From the NCBI GenBank assembly GCA_020346605.1, contig CP070784.1, forward strand, positions 708,731-761,765: a DNA stretch of 53,035 bases. The letters run 5' to 3'. This DNA is from Candidatus Bathyarchaeota archaeon. GTDB taxonomy: Archaea > Thermoproteota > Bathyarchaeia > TCS64. The notes beneath the pieces are model-generated. The model did no database searches. It was not told the origin of the DNA and saw only the letters and a list, made by a program, of their open reading frames with translations. Positions 43,688 to 49,666 of this stretch are shown here, piece by piece. Positions within the stretch are counted from its first letter, which is position 1. The number at the start of each line of letters is the position of its first letter. The position numbers and the translations under genes were made by a program.

Positions 43688-43694
43688 TTTTTTT
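43688..43694 (+). terminator. T-run terminator after the ferritin-like gene
   Basis: Seven T residues within CATCTTTTTTTCTAA, 23 nt after the stop codon. Typical archaeal terminator. Confidence 0.5.
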
Positions 43695-43752
43695 CTAAAT
43701 ACGAGACGGAGAACAGGATAAGAAAGGAGGGGGCACTTCCCTGAGTTCCAAG

Positions 43753-44001
43753 CTATGAGCTTTCTGCCCTCTCCACTTCCATTATGATCCCTATTGGATC
43801 TGGGCAGTGGATCTTTATCTTCGTCGGGACCTCCTCCCATGAGAACTCCCCCTTCAGGTCCTACGCCATGACGAAAGGGAAGACAGCCCCCCACGCGCCC
43901 AGGCACATCCCCTCAGGAGTCAGCGACTCGATCTCCCAATGGTCTCCCACCCGGTGGTGGCCTCCCTGACATTCGCCTCCCACGACCTTGACCTTGATCA
44001 T
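43753..44001 (-). pseudogene. TIGR04076-family gene interrupted by one in-frame TAG
   Basis: Reading from ATG 44001: IKVKVVGGECQGGHHRVGDH, then WEIESLTPEGMCLGAWGAVF and PFVMA, then TAG (43861-43863), and in the same frame DLKGEFSWEEVPTKIKIHCP, then DPIGIIMEVERAESS to a stop at 43753. Both parts fit the TIGR04076 small protein family in order (G.C..GH.VGD.WE...TP.G.C..A...L.P......GG.F.WE......CPDP). One point mutation explains the break. ATG 44088 is a longer alternative start. Function of the family is unknown. Confidence 0.75.
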
Positions 44002-44231
44002 CTCGTTTGCAGCAAGCTGTATATCTTCATCCTGAGGATAAGAGTTGGCATACTTGGTTGATGAGTCCGTCTCGCCCTCTGAAGTCATTGTGCAGCTTGA
44101 GTGTGGCTGGGAATTGGGTGGAGTTGGAGGTCTTGGTCACAGCACCGTCTCACCAAAATATATACTCGCACATATTTCACAGCATAAAATATTTATTTTT
44201 ATTTTTTATTATAACAACGCGGGGGAGGCCA

Positions 44232-44357
44232 TTGAAGTATCGGTGTAACAAGTGCGGCACCGAGTTCGAGTCGGGCATGTCCGTGCGTTGCCCCAATTGC
44301 GGCGAGGCGATGGATGTGGAACCGGTCCGCAGGCGGGCAACCAAGCCAGCTCCGTGA
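44232..44357 (+). CDS. 41-residue zinc-ribbon protein
   Basis: TTG 44232, with a strong ribosome site GGGGGAGG, opens KYRCNKCGTEFESGMSVRCP, then NCGEAMDVEPVRRRATKPAP. Two CxxC pairs (YRCNKCG and VRCPNCG) form one zinc ribbon; the basic tail could touch nucleic acid. The preceding 60 nt are extremely T/A-rich (AAAATATTTATTTTT) and hold the promoter. Small ribbons like this occur near transcription and ribosome genes; role unknown. Confidence 0.7.
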   Translation: MKYRCNKCGTEFESGMSVRCPNCGEAMDVEPVRRRATKPAP

Positions 44358-44512
44358 GCAGGTGAACTCGTTCATCTAGGGATCTGAGTTAGGTGACATC
44401 ATATTTTATTACCACGACATTGGGCGTCTGGAAAAAGGGTTTAAACAGTTTGAAAGGGCCTGAAAGTTACTTCTTGCGATCTATCAACAGTTGAAACGCC
44501 TTCGCGGCGGCC

Positions 44513-46036
44513 TCAAACATCACTTTGAACCGGGGCAACTGCGATTCCCCTCGAAGCCTGCTCCATGAAAACGAAACGGCTCATGGGAGTCGTTATCGAC
44601 GACGCAGGGTAAACCTCAGGCAGCACCTTCACCCAGATGGGAAACCTGCACCTCAACGCCGTCCCCTTCACGATGGCCTCGCCCTGCGGCAGGTCGCCGA
44701 TGAGCCGGGCGAACTCCTCGCCCAGGATCTCAGAGAGCCTCTGCCGGTCCAGATCCTCCAGGCTGTGGCAGATAACGTTGTTGGCGCACTGGGTCACCAC
44801 CGTCTTCTCCACGGTCGCCAGCCTCTGGGTGACGATCCATAGCCCGTTGCCGTTCCTGCCGCCGTTGGTGGCGATCTCTTTGATCACCCCCAGGAGCTTC
44901 CCTCTGCTGTCCTTCTCCCCGATCTCGAAGACCCCTCTCTGCGGTGCGTAGTACATCGCCTCCTCTAGGACGACGATGCAGCCGAACCTCCGGTTCTCCA
45001 GGGCCTCGCCGAAGATCCTCCTCAGGACCTGGGAAATGACCAGATGCTTCTGGGCCCATGTGTCCCTTCCGCTGGAGACGTCCATTATGACGACGCGGCG
45101 GGACCTGAGCAGCTCCACGGGGTCCAGGGGCTCCATGTCGCCGTCCGGGATAAGCTTCGAGCCGTTTACAGAGTTCAGGACCTGCTGCCTGTAGCTCTCG
45201 AACTCCTCCGCCTTCTTGTTGAACCCCAGTGAGTCCATGCCCACGTAGCCCACCGCGCGGCGCAGATTCTCCTTCGTCACGGTTGCGGCTTGAGCGTACA
45301 GGATCTTCAGTCCTTTCACCAGGATCTTGGCGTTCCACCAGGTCTTCTGCCAGCCGAACTCTGTGAGGTAGTCCTCCCAAGGGATGTTCGAAGGCTGGAA
45401 GAACCTCTTCCAGGGCACCTTCAGGACGCTCTCCTCGCCGAGGCGGTCGACGAGGCTCGTGTACTCGCCGTCCTTGTCGACGATGAAGAAGCGGACGGGC
45501 GGATTCAGGCCGGCGGCCCTGGCCACCATGGAAATGGCGGTGGTCGTCTTCCCCGTCCCCACGGCGCCGCAGATCAGGCAGCTCTGGCGGATCAGGGGGT
45601 AGACTCCCAGCTCCACGTCGAGGTCGGTGCTCGGGTCGGTGCCCAAGAGGAGCTTCCACTCGCCGCTGGGCTTCGTGAACTTGGAGACCACGTCCCTGTC
45701 CGCCCTGAAGACAGCGGTGTTGGGCTGGAGGGGGTACCTCAGGGGCCGGAGACTGCTGTCCTCGTCCATCCACCCCCACTGGTACGCATGTGCGTGGATC
45801 GCGGCGTCGTCGCTGTCCCCGATGATGCGCCCATCCTTGAGCAGCGACTCCTCGTACACCCTCACCCGCTTGTGGGGGTAGACCCTGGTGACCTGGTAGA
45901 CCACTGGGGAGCCGTTCTTGGGGTGCTCCACGTAGACGATGTCGCCCCGCGCCAGCTCATGCATCCTGAGGAGGACGACGGTGATCTCGTCGATCCTGTA
46001 CTCCCCGGTATCGCTGTAGGTGTACCCGATGGTCAT
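44513..46036 (-). CDS. herA: HerA-type DNA translocase ATPase
   Basis: 507 residues from ATG 46036, overlapping the nurA stop as ATGA. The N-terminal HAS-barrel-like region (RGDIVYVEHPKNGSPVVYQV, residues 30-65) is followed by a FtsK/HerA motor: Walker A GAVGTGKTTTA (157-167), Walker B-type CIVVLEEAMYYAP (353-365), the conserved GRNGNGLWIVTQRLATVEKT (393-412) and the arginine region SLEDLDRQRLSEI. HerA forms a hexameric pump that drives DNA into NurA. A second reading frame beyond its stop (RFKVMFEAAAKAFQLLIDRK, to 44467) looks protein-like, so the C-terminus may have been altered by a frameshift. About 150 bp of plain spacer follow. Confidence 0.9.
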   Translation of the reverse strand: MTIGYTYSDTGEYRIDEITVVLLRMHELARGDIVYVEHPKNGSPVVYQVTRVYPHKRVRVYEESLLKDGRIIGDSDDAAIHAHAYQWGWMDEDSSLRPLRYPLQPNTAVFRADRDVVSKFTKPSGEWKLLLGTDPSTDLDVELGVYPLIRQSCLICGAVGTGKTTTAISMVARAAGLNPPVRFFIVDKDGEYTSLVDRLGEESVLKVPWKRFFQPSNIPWEDYLTEFGWQKTWWNAKILVKGLKILYAQAATVTKENLRRAVGYVGMDSLGFNKKAEEFESYRQQVLNSVNGSKLIPDGDMEPLDPVELLRSRRVVIMDVSSGRDTWAQKHLVISQVLRRIFGEALENRRFGCIVVLEEAMYYAPQRGVFEIGEKDSRGKLLGVIKEIATNGGRNGNGLWIVTQRLATVEKTVVTQCANNVICHSLEDLDRQRLSEILGEEFARLIGDLPQGEAIVKGTALRCRFPIWVKVLPEVYPASSITTPMSRFVFMEQASRGIAVAPVQSDV

Positions 46037-47088
46037 GCCCCCATCCACCTCCCCTCGCCCCAATACGGCGCCAAGTACGAGACGTCGCCGGAGAGCCTGC
46101 CGACCCGGCTGACCATGTCGCCGTAGATGTCGGCGATGAAGCTCTTGGTGATCCTGACCTCCTCGTCCGCCCTGACTATGGGCAGCGGTATGCCGCTCCA
46201 GAAGCTGGAACCGTAGCAGTAGTCAGCTATCTCCTCCATGCGCCCCAGGGAGAACGCCGGAAGATCCACCCTCAGGGGCGGGATCGACCACTCCGAGGAG
46301 AACCTACCGTAGAACGAGTAGACCGGCGAGTCCACGGCGTCCATGAAGGGGGACGACCGGACCGCCCTCCTGATCGCCGAACTCGGGGAGAACAACTCGG
46401 TCCTCTCCCCTGGCCTCAGGATCTGGAGCAGGAGGAAGGAGTCGGGGAGGTCTGTCTCGCGCTCCAGGCCGAGGTCATAGACCAGGTAGCGGGCGGAGGG
46501 GCGCTTGACCACCCCCGCCACGGCGATCTCCTCCTCCCGGCAGGCGCTGAGCAGGGCGTTGATCGCGTCCAGCAGCCTCCTCCGGTCCTCCTCCCTCCCG
46601 GCCATGCTCCACCAGTTGCTGAAGACCAACGGGCCGTCGATGAGCAGCAGCTCGACGCCGCTCCCCCCCTCTACGAAGCGGATCGCCGTCTCGTAGAGCT
46701 TCGCCTCACGTCTAACGTTCACCACGCCGTCGAGCCTGTCCCCGGCGAACCTGTAGGGGAAGGATATGGACTCGGGCTCCAGGAAGAAGCGGCTTCCCGA
46801 GGGGAGGGTGTATACGAGGGCGCTGATGACCGCGTAGCGCCTAGAGGCCAAAGGGAGGACCTGGCTGCCAGCGTCCACGCCAGCGACGATCTCGAAGGGC
46901 TCCCTCTTGCTCATTGTCCTGAGCACCAGCTCCTCCCTCAGCCTGGAGGCCAGCTTCTTGACGGCCCGCACATCCCCCTCGACGTCAGCGCAGACCTCTT
47001 CGAGCAATAAGTCCCTGATGCTCAGGTAGAGATTGGGCAGGGGAGCTCGCGTCAAGGGCTCCGCCAACTTCTCCTTGAATGTCTGCAT
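46033..47088 (-). CDS. nurA: NurA-family 5'-3' nuclease
   Basis: 351 residues. NurA motifs: VAGVDAGSQVL (metal-binding Asp72), VELLLIDGPLVF (Asp151), VAGVVKRPSARYLVYDLG (Lys195 region), and SGIPLPIVRADEEVRITKSF near the C-terminus. NurA works with HerA to resect DNA ends; in most archaea the pair lies with mre11 and rad50, which are absent here. TATA GGTTTAAATATC lies at about 47135-47148. The gene is divergent from the winged-helix array, with 203 bp between the starts. Confidence 0.88.
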   Translation of the reverse strand: MQTFKEKLAEPLTRAPLPNLYLSIRDLLLEEVCADVEGDVRAVKKLASRLREELVLRTMSKREPFEIVAGVDAGSQVLPLASRRYAVISALVYTLPSGSRFFLEPESISFPYRFAGDRLDGVVNVRREAKLYETAIRFVEGGSGVELLLIDGPLVFSNWWSMAGREEDRRRLLDAINALLSACREEEIAVAGVVKRPSARYLVYDLGLERETDLPDSFLLLQILRPGERTELFSPSSAIRRAVRSSPFMDAVDSPVYSFYGRFSSEWSIPPLRVDLPAFSLGRMEEIADYCYGSSFWSGIPLPIVRADEEVRITKSFIADIYGDMVSRVGRLSGDVSYLAPYWGEGRWMGA

Positions 47089-47150
47089 CCATCCCGCCCC
47101 CTTTGAGAAAGCCTACATACAACAGTTTTTTTCTTAGATATTTAAACCCT

Positions 47151-47217
47151 GTGATAAATTCGAGCGTAATTTCTGAAAAATGGTGTTTCATATATAAACA
47201 AAGAAATTATCACGCTC
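47151..47217. repeat. imperfect inverted repeats in the nurA / winged-helix divergent promoter
   Basis: GTGATAAATTCGAGCG with TAATTTCT (47151-47174) is mirrored by AGAAATTATCACGCTC (47202-47217). Matching pieces are GAGCG and AATTTCT, and GTGATAAATT against GTGATAATTT (9 of 10). A TATA element CATATATAAAC (47190-47200) lies between the arms. Placement suggests an operator controlling both directions, perhaps bound by one of the adjacent winged-helix proteins. Confidence 0.5.
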
Positions 47218-47291
47218 AAAATAAATAGAGCACTCATGTCACAACCAAAAGTAAAGTTAATAAGAAGAACTTTGAAGTAAGGTGTGTCAAA

Positions 47292-47558
47292 ATGGCTGAG
47301 GAATACACCCTCCGGGAATCTGTGCTGAGGACCTTTCTGAGCGACCCCGAACTGGGCCCCAGCGAGATGGCGGATCGTCTGGGCGCGAAGTACAACTCTG
47401 TGAAGGCTGCCTACGCCAAGCTCTGCAAAGAGGGCCTCCTCAGAAGGGAGGGAAGGGGCAACTACGCCCCCAACGTCCCGGGCATCCTCCTCCAGCTCAT
47501 GGACAGGCTCGAGGCCCTGGAGAAGGCCCCAGATAGGAGTGCAACGACGTATGTCTGA
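47292..47558 (+). CDS. winged-helix protein 1 of array
   Basis: 88 residues. The helix-turn-helix is GPSEMADRLGAKYNSVKAAY, then AKLCKEGLLRREGRGNYAPN (recognition helix and wing). A C-terminal helix ILLQLMDRLEALEK may dimerise. First gene of five tightly packed small winged-helix genes on this strand and closest to the divergent nurA-herA promoter. No ligand or enzymatic domain. Likely DNA-binding regulator or architectural protein; target unknown. Confidence 0.75.
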   Translation: MAEEYTLRESVLRTFLSDPELGPSEMADRLGAKYNSVKAAYAKLCKEGLLRREGRGNYAPNVPGILLQLMDRLEALEKAPDRSATTYV

Positions 47559-47817
47559 ACTGCTTGATAGGGCGATCGACGAGCTCTCGCCGGGTACCAG
47601 CCTGTTCAAGGTGCTGGTCTACCTGGCGTTCAAGGGCCCCAGCTCCCCGAGCCAGATCTCGGAGGAGACGGGGATATCCCCGGGGACCGTGCGCCCCGCC
47701 TTGAGGGCTCTCCTCTCGAAGAAGTACGTGACCCAGAGGAGGGACGGTGCCTACCAGTCGAAGATCGGTTTCATCGACATGATATCCGACATCTACAAGA
47801 ACTACGTCAGGAAGTAG
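47551..47817 (+). CDS. winged-helix protein 2 of array
   Basis: 88 residues from ATG 47551 (MSELLDRAIDEL), overlapping gene 1 by 8 nt; GTG 47539 is in frame. LFKVLVYLAFKGPSSPSQIS, then EETGISPGTVRPALRALLSK and KYVTQRRDGAYQSKIG form an MarR/TrmB-like winged helix. Ends with a helix DMISDIYKNYVRK. Translational overlap with gene 1 implies coordinated synthesis. Confidence 0.75.
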   Translation: MSELLDRAIDELSPGTSLFKVLVYLAFKGPSSPSQISEETGISPGTVRPALRALLSKKYVTQRRDGAYQSKIGFIDMISDIYKNYVRK

Positions 47818-47838
47818 CGTGCCTGGAGGGCCTACACG

Positions 47839-48096
47839 ATGGCGGGATCCGAAGAGCTGGACGGGCTGAGGAGGGCGGAGAGCCAGCGGCAGGTGCTGCT
47901 CTACCTCGTGGAGAGGGGGGAGCCCGTCTCCTCCAAGGAGGTCGCCGACGCCCTCTCTCTGACCGTCAACGCCGTCAACATCGCCCTCTTCAACCTCTTC
48001 AACAAGGGGCTCGTCGACAGGGTCTCCAGGGGCGTCTACAGGTACAAGCTCGGGCCCATCATGGTGAAGCTGCTGGAGAAGTACCTGAAGGGGTGA
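47839..48096 (+). CDS. winged-helix protein 3 of array
   Basis: 85 residues: RQVLLYLVERGEPVSSKEVA, then DALSLTVNAVNIALFNLFNK and GLVDRVSRGVYRYKLG (wing), ending IMVKLLEKYLKG. Similar layout to genes 2 and 4 (short N-terminal helix, winged helix, C-terminal helix) but little sequence identity by eye, so these are diverged paralogues. 21 nt after gene 2. Confidence 0.75.
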   Translation: MAGSEELDGLRRAESQRQVLLYLVERGEPVSSKEVADALSLTVNAVNIALFNLFNKGLVDRVSRGVYRYKLGPIMVKLLEKYLKG

Positions 48097-48100
48097 AAGG

Positions 48101-48367
48101 ATGGCGGCCGACATGGAGAAGCTGGACCAACTGAAGCTGGAGACGGCGGCCTTCAAGGTCCTCTGCTACCTCTCCTTCAAGGAGGCTGTCCTCAGGCCAT
48201 CGGAGATCGCCGAGGCCGTGGGAGAGAAGCCATCCACGGTGCGGGCCAGGCTCACCGAGCTGAAGACCGCAGGATTGGTGGAGGCGAGAGGCAGGGGGTA
48301 TGTGTCGACACTGACCCCATACGATATCCTCATGAAGCTGCGTCGAGACATTAAAAGTGAGATGTGA
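48101..48367 (+). CDS. winged-helix protein 4 of array
   Basis: 88 residues: AAFKVLCYLSFKEAVLRPSE, then IAEAVGEKPSTVRARLTELK and TAGLVEARGRGYVSTLTPYD. Resembles gene 2 (FKVL.YL.FK...PS.I.E..G..P.TVR..L..L), pointing to tandem duplication. Four nt after gene 3, with GGTGAAAGG as ribosome site. Confidence 0.75.
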   Translation: MAADMEKLDQLKLETAAFKVLCYLSFKEAVLRPSEIAEAVGEKPSTVRARLTELKTAGLVEARGRGYVSTLTPYDILMKLRRDIKSEM

Positions 48368-48697
48368 GTGGATGAAGGAGTGACCGAGGAAAAGATATGC
48401 GAGATGAGGGCGAAGATGGACGCCATCCAGAGGCTGGACAGGGCGCCGAGCCAGCACCAGATCTTTCTCCACCTCCTGGGGACCGGGAGGACCATGACGG
48501 TGAAGGAGATCTCAGGGGAGCTGGGCATGACCTCGAAGGCGACGGAGAGGGCCGTGGCGAAGCTCCTGGAGAAGGGGCTGATACAGAAGGCCCCCTTCCG
48601 GCAGTCGGCGTACACCTGCGACAGCAAGCAGCTGGTCGTGGCCATGCTCCTGGCCATCACTGAGCTCAGGGAGAGGCTCGGGAAGAGGGGTCTCTAG
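48368..48697 (+). CDS. winged-helix protein 5 of array
   Basis: 109 residues from GTG 48368, immediately after the stop of gene 4. SQHQIFLHLLGTGRTMTVKE, then ISGELGMTSKATERAVAKLL and EKGLIQKAPFRQSAYTCDSK form the winged helix; N- and C-terminal helices are longer than in the other four (KICEMRAKMDAIQRL and LLAITELRERLGKRGL), suggesting coiled-coil pairing. It ends 1 nt before the convergent gene's stop. Confidence 0.75.
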   Translation: MDEGVTEEKICEMRAKMDAIQRLDRAPSQHQIFLHLLGTGRTMTVKEISGELGMTSKATERAVAKLLEKGLIQKAPFRQSAYTCDSKQLVVAMLLAITELRERLGKRGL

Positions 48698-48698
48698 G

Positions 48699-49166
48699 CT
48701 ATTTCTTCTTGACCTTGGGGAGGACTTCCTCCTCGATCCACTTTACCCCCCTCGTGGAGAGCTTGTAGTAGGGGGCCCTGTCCACAGGCTTGAAGATGTG
48801 CCCCCTCCGCCTCATCTCGTGGAGCCTCGCCGGCACCGTGACCTTCTTGCCGCTGGCGCTGAGCCTCGTGGTGATCTCCCTGGAGCTGGCCTGATGGTCC
48901 CTGATGCAGTACAGTATCAGGCCGATCGCCTCGTAGTGGGAGACCTTCGTCTTGGTGATGAGCACCGGCCCATCCCGACCTATCTCCACGACGCCCTTCA
49001 GGTTGTCCTTGGCCTGGGTCGCCAGCAGGTCGGAGACCCTCTCGTTGACCTCGCCCATGAACCCTTGATCAAGCCCTTCCAGGGCGTCCAGGACCTCGCT
49101 GGGGGTCTCCCCGCTCACCATGACCTCGCCGAAGGGTGTACGGATCGACAGGGTGATCCTGGGCAT
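48699..49166 (-). CDS. two-domain protein: unknown N-terminal domain plus winged helix (paralogue B)
   Basis: 155 residues from ATG 49166, sharing TGATG with the upstream stop. The N-terminal part (ITLSIRTPFGEVMVSGETPS, then EVLDALEGLDQGFMGEVNER) is a short beta-alpha unit also found in the next gene upstream (IGEIELELAGEKSEVYSTLD). The C-terminal part, from EAIGLILYCIRDHQASSREI to RLHEMRRRGHIFKPVDRAPY, is a winged helix. Family not recognised beyond this. Convergent with the five-gene array. Confidence 0.7.
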   Translation of the reverse strand: MPRITLSIRTPFGEVMVSGETPSEVLDALEGLDQGFMGEVNERVSDLLATQAKDNLKGVVEIGRDGPVLITKTKVSHYEAIGLILYCIRDHQASSREITTRLSASGKKVTVPARLHEMRRRGHIFKPVDRAPYYKLSTRGVKWIEEEVLPKVKKK

Positions 49167-49609
49167 CACTCAGTCTCCTGCTCGTTGGTGACGTAGAGGT
49201 AGCCCCTCTTCTTGTCCTTCCAGCGTCTGAGCTGCCCCTTCTTCACAAGCCAGACTAGGACCCCCGAGAGGGTTGTCTTAGGGAAGAAGATGGCGTTCGC
49301 CTCCATGGCCTCCCGGAGTTCACCTATAGCCCTGGGCGTCTTCCCCCAATCTGATGAGAGAAGGGCGATGACGGCCTCGCCGCACTGGTTGGTCCTGCCG
49401 ATCTTTGGGTATTTCAGGGACTCAGGCTCCTGGGTTGGCGCCTCGATCCTCACGCTCCTCGGTCGGGGCCCGGCGTTGAAGGCCAGCGTGACCTTGTTGA
49501 CGATCTCCTCCAAGTCGTCGAGGGTCGAGTAGACCTCGGATTTCTCCCCGGCCAGCTCTAGCTCTATCTCGCCGATGCGAACCTTGATCTTGAAAGGAGG
49601 GTTCACCAT
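49166..49609 (-). CDS. two-domain protein: unknown N-terminal domain plus winged-helix-like C-terminus (paralogue A)
   Basis: 147 residues from ATG 49609 (GTG 49612 also in frame). N-terminal KIKVRIGEIELELAGEKSEV, then YSTLDDLEEIVNKVTLAFNA; linker rich in Pro; C-terminal GEAVIALLSSDWGKTPRAIG, then ELREAMEANAIFFPKTTLSG and VLVWLVKKGQLRRWKDKKRG, winged-helix-like. First gene of a two-gene operon with paralogue B. Promoter TATA-like GTATTATACTATAATCC at about 49650-49666, with a palindrome at the predicted transcript start. Confidence 0.7.
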   Translation of the reverse strand: MVNPPFKIKVRIGEIELELAGEKSEVYSTLDDLEEIVNKVTLAFNAGPRPRSVRIEAPTQEPESLKYPKIGRTNQCGEAVIALLSSDWGKTPRAIGELREAMEANAIFFPKTTLSGVLVWLVKKGQLRRWKDKKRGYLYVTNEQETE

Positions 49610-49633
49610 CACATCACAGCTGGAATCAATAAT

Positions 49634-49648
49634 CCGTAATAATTACGG
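49634..49648. repeat. palindrome at the start of the paralogue A/B operon
   Basis: CCGTAAT-A-ATTACGG, a perfect 7-bp inverted repeat around one base, roughly extended by AAT on the left and ATT on the right. It lies between the minus-strand TATA element and the ATG at 49609, the classic position for a repressor site. Confidence 0.55.
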
Positions 49649-49666
49649 GGATTATAGTATAATACA

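Noticed and set aside
43861..43863. Pyrrolysine (UAG) read-through, also suggested by the TAG at 2973-2975
   Set aside because: TAG is a very common genuine stop in this window (purA, infB, etfB, adk, MFS, ferritin, site-2 protease and others), and the 2973 case sits in a gene with further frameshifts. General UAG recoding is unlikely.
47497..48156. 219-codon open frame antisense to the winged-helix array
   Set aside because: Low-complexity His/Leu/Glu/Val composition typical of a shadow; the opposite strand has ordered winged-helix genes with ribosome sites.
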